Below are positions 18,020 to 26,837 of a stretch of DNA of 64,000 bases, one piece after another. The stretch is taken from the NCBI GenBank assembly GCA_963696405.1, contig CAVOJY010000008.1, positions 24,311 through 88,310 of the forward strand, given 5' to 3'. Made by a program: the position numbers and the translations under genes. Within the stretch, counting starts at the first letter, position 1. Each line of letters starts with the position of its first letter. Origin of the DNA: CAVOJY01 sp963696405. GTDB lineage: Bacteria; Chloroflexota; Limnocylindria; Limnocylindrales; CSP1-4. Under the pieces are notes generated by a model, which was not told the origin of the DNA, ran no database searches, and saw nothing but the letters and a program-made list of their open reading frames with translations.

Positions 18020-18416
18020 CTCCGGGCCGCGCGGGAGCCCGCCGCCTCGGAGCCCGCCGCCTCGGAGCCCGACGCAGGATCAGGCGCAGCCCCCGCGCCC
18101 ACGCGATCCCGGGGGGCCTCCTGACAATCCAGCCGACGGGGCGGCTTGCGTCCTGCGCACCACCGCGACGGTCCGAGCCGCGTGCGGTCGGCGTTGTGCG
18201 CCCGGCGCACGTGCCGAGGCGGTCAACGTGGCCTCCAGGCCGCGCCCCTGCCAGTTCCCTGCCGGCGGCGCACAAATCGCGCCGACGAGACCCTCTGGAG
18301 GCCTCGAGGCGGTCGCGGTCGTGCTCCACGCGCACGCCCACGCCGGGAGCCAGGGCGGCAGGCCAGCCCTGGCAGCGCGGCCGGCCCCACCAAGCGCCCC
18401 CCACACCGGGGACTCG
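18020..18416. other. Post-stop region with in-frame E2-like linker, otherwise empty
   Basis: 18020-18124 continues the lipoyl-gene frame after its TAG as L-R-A-A-R-(EPAAS)x2-EPDAGSGAAPAPT and stops at TGA. The 15-bp unit GAGCCCGCCGCCTCG is tandemly repeated at 18035-18049 and 18050-18064. Such Ala/Pro linkers join the domains of E2 proteins. From 18125 to the aminotransferase stop at 18417 I see no gene on either strand. Confidence 0.55.
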
Positions 18417-19580
18417 CTACAGCTTCGCCACGAAGTCGTTGATGCGGTCGAGAGCGGTCTGGATCCGCTCGCGGGACGCCGCGTAGCTCATCCGGACGTG
18501 GTTCACGCCGACCTTGCCGAAGGCCGTGCCCGACAGCGTGGAGACGCCCGCCTCGAGGAGCACGCGCTCGGCAAACTGGGAGCCGGTGAGGCCGGTGCCG
18601 GACACGTTCGGGAAGACGTAGAAGGCGCCCTCCGGCTTCAGGCAGGTGATGCCGGGGATCCCGTTCAGGCCGTCCACGATGAGGTCGCGGCGGGCCTGGA
18701 ACTCGGTCACCATCGCGTCGACGCCGTCCTGCGGGCCGGTGAGCGCCTCGAGCGCAGCCATCTGGCTGAACGACGACACGCAGCTGACGCTGTTGATGAC
18801 CAAGCGCGCCATGTCCATGATCCACGGCTCGGGCACCACGGCATAACCCAGGCGCCAGCCGGTCATGGCGTACGTCTTGCTCCACCCGTCGAGGAGGATC
18901 GTCCGCTCCCTCATTCCCGGGAAGGTCGCGATCGATACGTGCTCCTGCCCGTACAGGATCCGGCTGTAGACCTCGTCGGAGAGCACCACCAGGTCGTGCT
19001 CGAGGGCGAGCTTCGCGATCGCCTCGAGGTCCTCGCGAGTCAGGACGCCGCTCGTCGGGTTGGCCGGGGAGTTGATGATGAGGAGGCGCGAGCTCGGCGT
19101 GATGAGCTTCGCCAGCTCGGGGATGTCGATGCGGAAGTTGTTCTCCTCGCGGATCGGGATCGGGATCGTCCCCGCGCCGCAGAACCGGATCATCGACTCG
19201 TAGATCGGGAACCCGGGATCCGGGTAGAGCGCGTCGGTCCCCTCCTCGCAGAAGGCGAGCATGGTGAAATACATGACGGGCTTGGCGCCCGGCATGATGA
19301 GGACCTGCTCTGGGTCATACTCGAGCCCGCGGCGGGCCTTGATGTCATCGACCACGGCCTTGCGAAGTTCGGGATACCCCTTGAAGGGGCCGTAGTGGGT
19401 GTATCCCTTGTCGAGCGCCTTCTTGGCGGCCTCCCGGATGTTCGGGAGCGTGTCGAAATCCGGTTCACCGATCTCGAGATGGACAATGTCCTTCCCCTGG
19501 GCCTCGAGAGCGCGCGCGCGAGCCGCGGCCTCGAAGGCGGTTTCGGTACCAATACGGGCCATTCGAGTCGCGAGTTTCAT
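18417..19580 (-). CDS. Class I aminotransferase (aspartate/aromatic type)
   Basis: 387 residues starting MKLATRMARIGTETAFEAAARA at 19580. TAGGAT ends seven bases upstream, favouring this start as leaderless over the ATG at 19589. Fold-type I features: HLEIGEPDFDTP-like opening, MPGAKPVMYFTM, DPGFPIYES, NSPANPTSG, SDEVYSRILYG, and GWSKTYAMTGWRLGY with Lys235 binding PLP. VRMSYAAS holds the carboxylate-binding Arg. The pattern is that of the aspartate aminotransferase I-gamma group. It is divergent from the homocysteine methyltransferase-like gene. Confidence 0.9.
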   Translation of the reverse strand: MKLATRMARIGTETAFEAAARARALEAQGKDIVHLEIGEPDFDTLPNIREAAKKALDKGYTHYGPFKGYPELRKAVVDDIKARRGLEYDPEQVLIMPGAKPVMYFTMLAFCEEGTDALYPDPGFPIYESMIRFCGAGTIPIPIREENNFRIDIPELAKLITPSSRLLIINSPANPTSGVLTREDLEAIAKLALEHDLVVLSDEVYSRILYGQEHVSIATFPGMRERTILLDGWSKTYAMTGWRLGYAVVPEPWIMDMARLVINSVSCVSSFSQMAALEALTGPQDGVDAMVTEFQARRDLIVDGLNGIPGITCLKPEGAFYVFPNVSGTGLTGSQFAERVLLEAGVSTLSGTAFGKVGVNHVRMSYAASRERIQTALDRINDFVAKL

Positions 19581-19587
19581 GAGTGGC

Positions 19588-19593
19588 ATCCTA
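19588..19593 (-). promoter_or_regulatory. -10-like hexamer for a leaderless start
   Basis: On the minus strand TAGGAT is followed by seven bases and the ATG at 19580. There is no Shine-Dalgarno sequence. It is identical to the hexamer before the AAA ATPase and the thiamine operon. Confidence 0.5.
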
Positions 19594-19684
19594 GCAAGCC
19601 AGGGAGGCCACCGGAAGATGGGCGGGCCGATGCCGTTCGGGACCTGGGAGACAGAACGATGAGACAGGCTTCGTGAGACCCGGC

Positions 19685-21042
19685 ATGGACGACTTTCTGG
19701 TGGTCGACGGAGGAATCGAGGCGGAGCTCCAACGCAGGGGCGTGGCCTTGCGGCCACATCCCGGAGCCGCCCCGCTTCCGGTGCGCGAGCCAGAGGCCGT
19801 GCGTCAGCTTCACCTTGACGTTGCCTTGGCGGGCGCGAACGTGGTCACCGCGGCCACCGGCGCGCTCCACCGCCGTGCGCTCGCGCGGACGGGAGACGCG
19901 CGAAGGGCGCGCGAGTGGGCCCACGCCGCGCTCGGCCTGGCCCGCGACGCCGCAGCCGAGGCCACCGATCGAGGCCTCGGCGGTGGAACGGACCTCCGCG
20001 GCGAACGGCGGCCCATTTGCGTCGCGGCGCTGGCCGCGCCGCTGGAGGGACGCGGGTGGGCGGGAGTCGACGTGGACGGCACGACGGCCGCGCAGGAGCA
20101 CCGGGCCCATGCGAACATGCTGGCAGAGGGTGGAGCGGAGATCCTCCGGATCCAGGGGATGGGGACGTCCGGGAGTGCGAGGCGGCGACGCGGGCCGCGG
20201 CCGAGGAGGGGCTGGAGGCCTGGTCGGGCGTTGCCGTGACCGCGGACGGGCTTCACCTCCTCTCGGGCGAGCCGATCGAGGCGTGGCTCGAAGCGGTGGC
20301 ACCGCTCCGGCCGGCGGCGCTCACCGTCGAGGGGCCGCACCTCGCGGCCGTCCGTGCAGGCGTCGGCGCCGTCATCGACGCCGCCATCGAGTGGCCGGGA
20401 GACGCGGGCGGGCGGGCGGGTCCCCGCATCGGCGCGATCCTGCCGGCCCGCGACCGCGGGCGGCCGACGGGAGGGTGGTCGGAGCAGCTGGCCGTCGCCC
20501 GCCTCCTGCGCGCCGGGGCAACGCTGGTCGGTCCCGGACAGGATGGGTCGCCCGACCGGGTCGCCGCCATCAGGTCCGCCGTGGACCGGCACACGTCGCG
20601 CATCCGGGCAGCGCGCGAGGCCGAGGACGTTGCCTGGCAGGTTTGGCTGGACGACGGAGCGGGGCGAGCCGCCACCGGCCGGGCACTCTGGCTTGCGACC
20701 GACCTGCCCAGGCTGCGTCTGCCCGCGCACCTCGCGTGGGACATCGCGACGCCAGGAGACCTGGCCCGCCTGCCCGCCGCAGGCTACGCCCTCGTGGTCG
20801 CTCTCGCCGCGGATCCTGCCCGTCTCCCCGGGCTGCTCGACCGCGGCGGGTGGCTCCTGGTCACCGCGGACGAGCGGCAGGCGGCTACCCTGCGGCGTGA
20901 CGAGCGGCTGGAATGGCTGGCCCCGACCGGGGCAGCGCCGGCCAGGGCAATGCCGGGCGGGCTGCCGGGGGACCAGCCGGGCGGGCAAGGCGGAGGGCCG
21001 CCTGGCGGGCTATCCGGCTGGATCGGCCGCCGGCGTCCATGA
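19685..21042 (+). pseudogene. Homocysteine S-methyltransferase-like protein, one -1 frameshift
   Basis: Reads as about 452 residues if one missing base near 20159-20164 (a G run) is restored, giving ...ILRIQGMGDVRECEAATRAAAEEGL. The N-terminus (DDFLVVDGGIEAELQRRG), the ANVVTAAT motif and the A-E-G-G-A-E-I-L segment match the barrel of homocysteine methyltransferases. The usual C-terminal zinc-binding GGCC cannot be found, and the C-terminal 200 residues are divergent. It may therefore be a non-catalytic or different-substrate member even before the frameshift. The tail is rich in Gly/Pro/Gln. It lies 28 bases before gpsA on the same strand. Confidence 0.6.
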
Positions 21043-21070
21043 GCTCCATGGCAGGCAGGAGGATGGTGAG

Positions 21071-22177
21071 ATGGCTGTCGTAACGGTACTCGGCGCGGGC
21101 CGGATGGGGACGGCGCTCTGCACCCCCCTGCTCGATCGCGGCCACCAGGTGCGCCTCGTGGGGACGCATCTCGACGGGGAGTACATCGCCGCGCTCCGTG
21201 CCTCGGGCATCCACCCGGGACTCGGGCACCCGCTTCCCGCCGGCGCGTCGTTCTTCGAGGCCGGGTCGCTACCGGAAGCACTCGAAGGCACAGATGCTGT
21301 CGCTCTCGGCGTCAGCTCCGCGGGCGTCCGGTGGGCGGGCCGCAGTCTGGCCGATCTTCTGCGCCCGGGCACGCCAGTCCTCATGGTCACGAAAGGCATC
21401 GAGTGGAGTGGGGAAGCCTTCGTGACGATGCCCGATGCCTTCCTGTCGGAGCTCGACCCTTCGCTGGGCACCGGCATCCAGCCGACCTCGATCTCGGGAC
21501 CGTGCCTTGCCGGCGAACTCGTCCGGCGCGTCGAAACCTGCGTGGTGTTCGCCGGCCGGGATCCTGCCGAGATCGACCGCTGGGCGGATCTCCTTCGCAC
21601 TGACTACTACCACGTCTGGACCTCTACCGACCTGGCCGGGCACCAGGCAAGCGCGGCCATGAAGAACGCCTACGTCCTTGCGGTCGGCTTCGGAGCGGGC
21701 CTCTATGCACGCTCGGCGGGCCTGCCGCCTGGAAGGGATCGGGGCGACGTAGCCAGGGGCGACACCCTGCCGGATCACGGCGTCGCCATGCAGAGCCTTG
21801 CCATGCACAACCACGAGGCGGCCGTCTTTGCACAGGCCACCCTCGAGCTGCGCCGGCTGGTCGCCCTCGCCGGCGGCGACCCGGGCCTGGTGGATGGGCT
21901 CTCGGGCGTCGGTGATCTCCACGTCACGTGCCACGGCCGGAACCACCGGCTCGGCTTCCTCCTGGGGACCGGCCTGCCGGTGGAGGAGGCGCTGCGCCGG
22001 CTGGAGGGCGTTTCGCTCGAGGGGCTCGAGGCGATCCGGGTCGCCGGTGGCGCGCTGCCGGCGCTGGAGGCGTCAGGGCGACTCGGAGCGGACGAACTGC
22101 CGCTCCTTCGGCACCTCCATGACGTGGTCGAGGGCCGCTCGCCGGTGGGCGTCCCCTTCGACCGGTTCTTCGGATAG
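21071..22177 (+). CDS. gpsA: NAD(P)-dependent glycerol-3-phosphate dehydrogenase
   Basis: 368 residues from the ATG at 21071, with AGGAGG upstream. An N-terminal Rossmann motif, VTVLGAGRMGTALC, binds NAD(P)H. VTKGIEWSGEAFVTMPD and SISGPCLAGEL correspond to the substrate-binding segment, and HQASAAMKNAYVLAVGFGAG carries the catalytic lysine of the GpsA helix. The C-terminal helical domain has GLSGVGDLHVTCHGRNHRLGFLLG, the GxGDL...T..S.R.N...G motif of the family. It makes sn-glycerol 3-phosphate for membrane lipids. An insertion around ARSAGLPPGRDRGD is slightly longer than in typical GpsA, so a GpsA-like paralogue is possible. Confidence 0.85.
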   Translation: MAVVTVLGAGRMGTALCTPLLDRGHQVRLVGTHLDGEYIAALRASGIHPGLGHPLPAGASFFEAGSLPEALEGTDAVALGVSSAGVRWAGRSLADLLRPGTPVLMVTKGIEWSGEAFVTMPDAFLSELDPSLGTGIQPTSISGPCLAGELVRRVETCVVFAGRDPAEIDRWADLLRTDYYHVWTSTDLAGHQASAAMKNAYVLAVGFGAGLYARSAGLPPGRDRGDVARGDTLPDHGVAMQSLAMHNHEAAVFAQATLELRRLVALAGGDPGLVDGLSGVGDLHVTCHGRNHRLGFLLGTGLPVEEALRRLEGVSLEGLEAIRVAGGALPALEASGRLGADELPLLRHLHDVVEGRSPVGVPFDRFFG

Positions 22178-22214
22178 CCCCGGGCTTCCGCGGCCTACCA
22201 CGGCGTGCCGCGAG

Positions 22215-22946
22215 CTACCGCCTTCGGATGAGCCGAAACGCCTCGGCCGCACGGGTGCCGATCCGGGCCCCCTCCTCGGCCAGCCGTCCGCGCACGCGCT
22301 CGTCCATGGCGGCCGGTTCCCTCATCTGGCTCGCGTGCGCAAGGAGCGCCGCGACCTTGCGGTCCTCGTATCCAGTGGCATCCACCCACGTGTCCGGCTC
22401 GGCCGCCCAGAAGAGGTAGAGCGCCGCCACCTTGTGCGGCGGGAGGCCTGCCCGGGCGAGACGGGCAAACGCCATCGCGTTCTGCGCGGCCGGGTAGGTG
22501 GCGTCCACCGCCGCCATCCCGGCGGCGCGATGGTCGGTGTGGAGGATGTGGCCGTCCGAATGGAAGAGGTAGGTCGGATCGTTGGTGAGGACGGCGTCCG
22601 GTTGCAGCGTGCGAATGATTCGGACGAGCTGCTCACGAAGCGGCAGGTCGTTCTCGAGGGCGCCGTCCGGCTGATGCAGGAAGTGCACCGCCCGGTAGCC
22701 GACGATCGCGGCGGCGGCCCGCTGCTCCTCCTCGCGCCGGGCCGACAGCTCCTCCGGGCTCGCGAACGCATCGTCCCCGCCGGCTTCGCCGCTCGTGCAG
22801 CAGACCAGCTCCCCTACAGACCCTCCGTCGGCCCACCGTGCGGCCGTCGCCGCCGGCCCGAATTCCGCGTCATCGGGGTGGGCGACGATGACGAGGAAGC
22901 GCTCCGGACGGTCGGCATGGGGAGCGGCGATGGTGGCCTCCGTCAT
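22215..22946 (-). CDS. PIG-L family N-acetylglucosaminyl deacetylase-like protein
   Basis: 243 residues from the ATG at 22946. The family signature is clear: FLVIVAHPDDAEFG supplies two zinc ligands and the catalytic Asp, and DGHILHTDHRAAG supplies the third ligand. CCTSGEAGGDDAFASPEELSARREEEQRAAAAIVG is the conserved RRxE-rich helix region. It would remove N-acetyl groups from a sugar conjugate (MshB/BshB-type or lipid precursor); the substrate is unknown. The start overlaps the end of the upstream peroxiredoxin gene by four bases, so the two form a transcription unit. Confidence 0.9.
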   Translation of the reverse strand: MTEATIAAPHADRPERFLVIVAHPDDAEFGPAATAARWADGGSVGELVCCTSGEAGGDDAFASPEELSARREEEQRAAAAIVGYRAVHFLHQPDGALENDLPLREQLVRIIRTLQPDAVLTNDPTYLFHSDGHILHTDHRAAGMAAVDATYPAAQNAMAFARLARAGLPPHKVAALYLFWAAEPDTWVDATGYEDRKVAALLAHASQMREPAAMDERVRGRLAEEGARIGTRAAEAFRLIRRR

Positions 22947-23458
22947 GCCCGTCCCACGCCCGCGGCTCCCGCGCTGCCGGCTCCCGGGCCCAGGCGCGCT
23001 CGCAGCTCCGCCAACACCTCGTCGGCGTGGCCCTCCGGGGAGACCTTCTCCCAGGCACGGGCGATTCGGCCATCCGGATCGACGAGGAAGGTGCTCCGCG
23101 CGTTGCCCCAGTACGTCCGACCGTAGCGGCTCTTCTCCACCCAGGCGCCGTAGGCGTCGGCCACGGCGTGGTCGGCATCGACCAGGAGCGGGAACGACAG
23201 CGAGAACTTGGCCCGGAACCGGGCGTGACTCCGGGCGTCCTGCGGGCTGATCCCCCAGACCGTCGCCCCGAGCGCCGCGAGGTCCGCGTTCCCGTCGCGG
23301 AAGGCGCACGCCTCGATCGTGCAGCCGGGCGTGTCGTCCTTGGGATAGAAGTAGATGACCGTCCAGCGCGAGGTTTGATCACTCAGCCGGTGGACTATGC
23401 CGTTGTCATCCGGCAAGGCGAAGTCCGGAGCCGGATCGCCTGGTTTGAACCTGCTCAT
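22943..23458 (-). CDS. bcp: Thioredoxin-dependent peroxiredoxin (Bcp/PrxQ)
   Basis: 171 residues from the ATG at 23458. FKPGDPAPDFALPDDNG, then YFYPKDDTPGCTIEACAFRD, holding the peroxidatic Cys in TPGC and the resolving Cys five residues later, the PrxQ arrangement. FPLLVDADHAVADAYGAW and RSTFLVDPDGRIARAWEKVSPEGHADEVL complete the fold. It reduces hydroperoxides in the cytosol. There is no Shine-Dalgarno site; TACGCT ends six bases before the ATG. The last 15 residues (GPGAGSAGAAGVGRA) are a low-complexity extension. Confidence 0.93.
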   Translation of the reverse strand: MSRFKPGDPAPDFALPDDNGIVHRLSDQTSRWTVIYFYPKDDTPGCTIEACAFRDGNADLAALGATVWGISPQDARSHARFRAKFSLSFPLLVDADHAVADAYGAWVEKSRYGRTYWGNARSTFLVDPDGRIARAWEKVSPEGHADEVLAELRARLGPGAGSAGAAGVGRA

Positions 23459-23464
23459 TGAGGG

Positions 23465-23470
23465 AGCGTA
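23465..23470 (-). promoter_or_regulatory. -10-like hexamer for a leaderless start
   Basis: On the minus strand TACGCT is followed by six bases and the ATG of the peroxiredoxin gene at 23458. Confidence 0.45.
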
Positions 23471-23534
23471 GCAGGCGACTCACCAGCGAGCGCGGTTGGG
23501 CTTGCCCGGACACGGCGGCTCGAGCAGCACCGCC

Positions 23535-23849
23535 AGGACTATCCACGACAGGGCGCGGCGGAGGCGGCGCAAGCCGTCAGAATCCACTGTGAGCGCCTGG
23601 AACCGCTTAGAACGCATGTTCTATAACTGCACGAGAAAGAGAGAGAGGATTCAGCGCGCCCGACCGGTCCGCGACAGAGGCAACCCGGGCGCGCACTAGG
23701 CCTAGCGGCCGCCTCGCTCCGAGGGGTGTCCGTCGCCTTTCAGCCTTCTCACCGCTAGGACCACCTATGGTAGGCACCCGGCGGAAACGGCGCAAGTCGC
23801 CGGGATCCCGTGTGAGCGCCCAAGAACCGCCTAGAACGGGTGTTCTATA
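23535..23849. repeat. Two diverged ~92-bp direct repeats with GAAC-N4-GTTC sites
   Basis: Copy A is 23535-23625 and copy B is 23757-23849, 222 bases apart. Both begin AGGAC, pass through CGGCGCAAG and TGTGAGCGCC (23588-23597; 23811-23820), and end with a near-identical block of about 26 bases, GAACCGC-Y-TAGAACG-NN-TGTTCTATA. Each end block holds GAAC-N6-GAAC-N4-GTTC; the inner GAAC-N4-GTTC is the SOS/Cheo-box pattern bound by Bacillus-type LexA. The 131 bases between copies carry no gene. Parts can also be translated in parallel (AAEAAQ...HCER versus PAETAQ...PCER), so duplicated coding debris is an alternative. Confidence 0.6.
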
Positions 23850-23881
23850 GAGGCGCAGGGCGCGGCACGTGCGGGAGGCCC

Positions 23882-24649
23882 CTACAGTCGCGAGACGAGG
23901 AGGGCTGCGGCCAGGCTGGCCAATCCCAGCACGGCGACGACGAGGTCTGGCGCCCCCCAGACCACCACCCGGAACGCGGTCCGCGGTCCGCTGCCGAACG
24001 CGCGGGCGTCCATGGCGAGGGCGAGCCGGTCGCCGTGGCGGATCGCCTGCACGAGTAACCCCACGAGGATTCTTGGATGCCAGCCCGCACGCAGCCCGCG
24101 GATCCGCCGCGCCTGCCGCAGGGTCACGATGTCGTCGGCGAACCGGGGCACGGCCTGGTACGCGGCGAGCGCGCCGTAGGCGAAACGCGGCGACAGCCGT
24201 GCCTGCTGGACGAGCGAGTCCGCCAGGCGGGTCGCGTCGGTGGTCTGCCCGAAGAGGATGCCGACGGCGACGATGGCGAAGACGCGCGAGCCCACCGCGA
24301 GGCCCGCGACCAGCCCCGCCTCGGTGATCCGCCAGGGACCGATCTGCGCGATCGCCGGCAAGGTCGGATCGTTGTTCGCGGCTGCGAAGAGCGTGTTGAA
24401 CACCGTGATCCCGAGCGCGGCCGCCCACAGCGGAGCCACCCCAAGGAACATCCGCCGAAGGGAGACGTTCCCAAGCAGCGGCCCGGCGAGGATGGCAAGG
24501 CCGGCCAGCACGAGCGGCACCCGGATGTCCACCACGAACATCAGTCCGAAGAGCCAAGCCGTGGCGACGCCCAACTTCACGAGCGGGCTCGCCTGCCCGA
24601 GAACGCTGTCGAGCGCACCCTGCTCGGGGACCATGCGCTGCCCGATCAT
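23882..24649 (-). CDS. ykoC: ECF transporter T component (EcfT/YkoC-like permease)
   Basis: 255 residues with about five to six membrane helices (LVKLGVATAWLFGLMFVVDI, ILAGPLLGN, APLWAAALGITVFNTLF, VAGLAVGSRVFAIVAVGILFG, DLVVAVLGLASLAAALL). The two cytosolic coupling motifs typical of EcfT are present: LRQARRIRG, and LAMDARAFG near the C-terminus. They dock into grooves of the two ATPase domains. The start overlaps the end of the ATPase gene by four bases. As the third gene of the ykoE-ykoD-ykoC order, it completes a thiamine-precursor importer. Confidence 0.88.
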   Translation of the reverse strand: MIGQRMVPEQGALDSVLGQASPLVKLGVATAWLFGLMFVVDIRVPLVLAGLAILAGPLLGNVSLRRMFLGVAPLWAAALGITVFNTLFAAANNDPTLPAIAQIGPWRITEAGLVAGLAVGSRVFAIVAVGILFGQTTDATRLADSLVQQARLSPRFAYGALAAYQAVPRFADDIVTLRQARRIRGLRAGWHPRILVGLLVQAIRHGDRLALAMDARAFGSGPRTAFRVVVWGAPDLVVAVLGLASLAAALLVSRL

Positions 24650-26232
24650 GCCGCCAGCCCCAGCCGGCGAAGCGACGGGGTGTCGCCGAGCAGGCCGTCT
24701 GCGGCTCCATCGTGGGCGAGGCGTCCGCCCGCCAGGACAACCGCGCGATCCGTCATGTCGGCCGCAAACCGCAGGTCGTGCGTTACCGCAACGAGAGCCG
24801 TGCCCGCCGAGACTCGTTCCCGCAGCAGGTCGATCACGCCGCCGTACCCGCGGCGGTCCAGCCCGAACGTCGGCTCGTCCAGGATGAGGAGATCGGGGCG
24901 ACGGACCAGGCAGCAGGCCACCGACAAGCGCCGCTTCTCGCCGCCCGACAGGCTGTACGGGCTGGCGTTCCCCAGGCGGGCAAGCGCGAGGCCGAGCGAT
25001 TCGACGAGCGCCTCCGCTGCCGCCCGCTCCTCCGGGCGCAGGCCGACCGCGATCTCGTCGCGCACGCGGTCGGTGAGGAACTGCAGCTCTGGGTCCTGGA
25101 AGACGTACCCGGCGTGGCGGGCGAGCTCGCGAGAGGGGAGCCGGTCCGGGCGCACACCGTCGAGCGATACCTCGCCTTGCGCCGGACGGAGCAGGCCGAC
25201 GAGCAGCTTTGCGAGCGTGGTCTTCCCGCTGCCGTTCGCGCCGAGCACTGCTATCCGCTCACCCGCGACGATCTCGACGGCGACATCCTCGAGGACCGGC
25301 GGGCCGCCCGGGTACGCGAAACCGAGCCCGGTCGCGGTCACGACGGGGCCGCCGCGCTGGATCGAGGGAGCGGGTACCCCGGAGGCCGGGCGGGCACCGC
25401 CCGGTCCATCCTCCCCGGGCAGCCAGATCCCGGCCGCTCGCATGGTGCTGCCGTGGTCGGCCAGCACCCGGGCGGGGGTCCCGAACGCGATCGGCCTGCC
25501 CGAAGCGTCGAGGGCGAGCACGAGGTCGGCGAGCGGCCATGCTGCATCCACGCGGTGCTCGATGAGCACGACCGTCGTGCGCCGCTCGCGGACGATCCGG
25601 CCCAGCCGCTCGAGAAACGTGGTCGCGCCTGCCGGGTCGAGGTTGGAGGTCGGCTCGTCGAGGACGAGGATGCCCGGGCGGGGGGCGAGGACCCCGGCCA
25701 GGACGAGGCGCTGCTGCTGACCGCCGGACAGGGTCCGGCAGCGCCGCCGCCCAAGGGCCGAGAGGCCGGCGTCCCCGAGAGCCGCGGGCACACGCTGCAG
25801 CATTGCGTCGCGACGCCAGCCGCGGTTCTCCAGGCCGAACGCCACCTCGTCGTCCAACCATTCCATGACGACCTGGCTCCCGGGCTCCTGGAAGACGAGA
25901 CCGACGCGGGCCGCCAGCACCGGGCGCGGCGTCGCGAGCGTGTCGAGGCCGCCGACCTCGAGCGATCCCCGCCACTCGCCCGGATGATCGCCCGGGACGA
26001 GGCCGGTGAGCGCCAGGGCGAGCGTGCTCTTGCCGGACCCGGATGGGCCCACGACGAGCAGGCACTTGCCGGGCTCGACGTCGAAGCTGAGGTCCTGGAG
26101 CGCGGCCTCGGTCCGCGAGGCATAGCGGAAGAAGACGTCGCGGGCGCGAATCGCCCCGGGTTCGGGGCGGTCCGGTGCTCCCGCGAGGCCGCGGGCTTCC
26201 ACGAGCCCCGGATCGCCGGCAAAGACCTCCAC
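24646..26232 (-). CDS. ykoD: ECF transporter fused double ATPase (EcfA1A2/YkoD-like)
   Basis: 528 residues with two ABC ATPase domains in tandem. Domain 1 (about 28-255) has Walker A VGPSGSGKST, Q-loop VFQEPGSQV, signature LSGGQQQR, Walker B GILVLDEPTSNLD and switch LIEHR. Domain 2 (about 300-520) has LGANGSGKTT, VFQDPELQ, LSGGEKRR, LLILDEPTFGLD and VTHD. All catalytic residues are intact in both. Q-loops of the form FQ-P-Q are typical of ECF ATPases. It powers import by the neighbouring S and T components. It lies five bases downstream of ykoE and overlaps ykoC, so all are one operon. Confidence 0.92.
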   Translation of the reverse strand: MEVFAGDPGLVEARGLAGAPDRPEPGAIRARDVFFRYASRTEAALQDLSFDVEPGKCLLVVGPSGSGKSTLALALTGLVPGDHPGEWRGSLEVGGLDTLATPRPVLAARVGLVFQEPGSQVVMEWLDDEVAFGLENRGWRRDAMLQRVPAALGDAGLSALGRRRCRTLSGGQQQRLVLAGVLAPRPGILVLDEPTSNLDPAGATTFLERLGRIVRERRTTVVLIEHRVDAAWPLADLVLALDASGRPIAFGTPARVLADHGSTMRAAGIWLPGEDGPGGARPASGVPAPSIQRGGPVVTATGLGFAYPGGPPVLEDVAVEIVAGERIAVLGANGSGKTTLAKLLVGLLRPAQGEVSLDGVRPDRLPSRELARHAGYVFQDPELQFLTDRVRDEIAVGLRPEERAAAEALVESLGLALARLGNASPYSLSGGEKRRLSVACCLVRRPDLLILDEPTFGLDRRGYGGVIDLLRERVSAGTALVAVTHDLRFAADMTDRAVVLAGGRLAHDGAADGLLGDTPSLRRLGLAA

Positions 26233-26237
26233 GCGGC

Positions 26238-26837
26238 TCAGGCGGGAAACCCCTCGAGCACGCCGCTGCTGCGGAGGGCGCGATAGATGAGCACCGAGCC
26301 CCCAGCCACGATGACGACAGCCGAGATGCCCATGGCGACGCCGACGAGGATCTGGGTCCCCGCGTCAACAGCAGCGTAGTAGAGCGCCCAGTCGTGGATC
26401 CATGCGGCTGCGGCGGAGGCGAGCGCCGCGGAGGCCAGCACAGGGAACGTGTAGACGCGATAGAGGGTGAACGCGAAGACGAGCTCCGCCGCCGCTCCCT
26501 GGACAAACCCCGAGAGCAGGGTGTCCGGTCCCCACTGGCTGCCCAGCAGCGTCGAAACGGCCGCCGCGACCATCTCGGCGAAGAGCGCGGCGCCGGGCTT
26601 GCGCACGATGAGCGGCGCGAGAACGGCCGGGATGAGCCAGACCGCGTAGAGAAGGTTCTTGGCCCACGGGACCGCGACAAAGACCGGGTCGAGCGCCGCC
26701 CAGGCCAGCCCCCAGGCCCAGAAGACGACGCCGAATGCGACGGCGATCACCGCCGTCACGACAATGTCGCGCGTCCGCCAGTGCGTATCGGGAAGGGCGC
26801 CGGGCGCATAGCCCACGGCGTCGCTGCGCTGCGTCAC
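26238..26837 (-). CDS. ykoE: ECF substrate-binding component, YkoE type (thiamine/HMP)
   Basis: 199 residues from the GTG at 26837, which has GGAGGT six bases upstream and overlaps the thiN stop by four bases. The start HWRTRDIVVTAVIAVAFGVVFWAWGL is the hallmark of YkoE; about five hydrophobic helices follow (VWLIPAVLAPLIVRKPGAALFAEMVAAAVSTLLG, GAAAELVFAFTLYRVY). It is the S component that captures thiamine or hydroxymethylpyrimidine at the membrane. Position behind a thiamine-diphosphate riboswitch and thiN supports this. Confidence 0.9.
   Translation of the reverse strand: MTQRSDAVGYAPGALPDTHWRTRDIVVTAVIAVAFGVVFWAWGLAWAALDPVFVAVPWAKNLLYAVWLIPAVLAPLIVRKPGAALFAEMVAAAVSTLLGSQWGPDTLLSGFVQGAAAELVFAFTLYRVYTFPVLASAALASAAAAWIHDWALYYAAVDAGTQILVGVAMGISAVVIVAGGSVLIYRALRSSGVLEGFPA

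Noticed and set aside
23496..23699. Possible 67-residue protein over the first copy of the intergenic repeat
   Set aside because: No ribosome-binding site, arginine-rich composition, and it is interrupted in the second repeat copy. The conserved block does not follow codon-like change in that frame.
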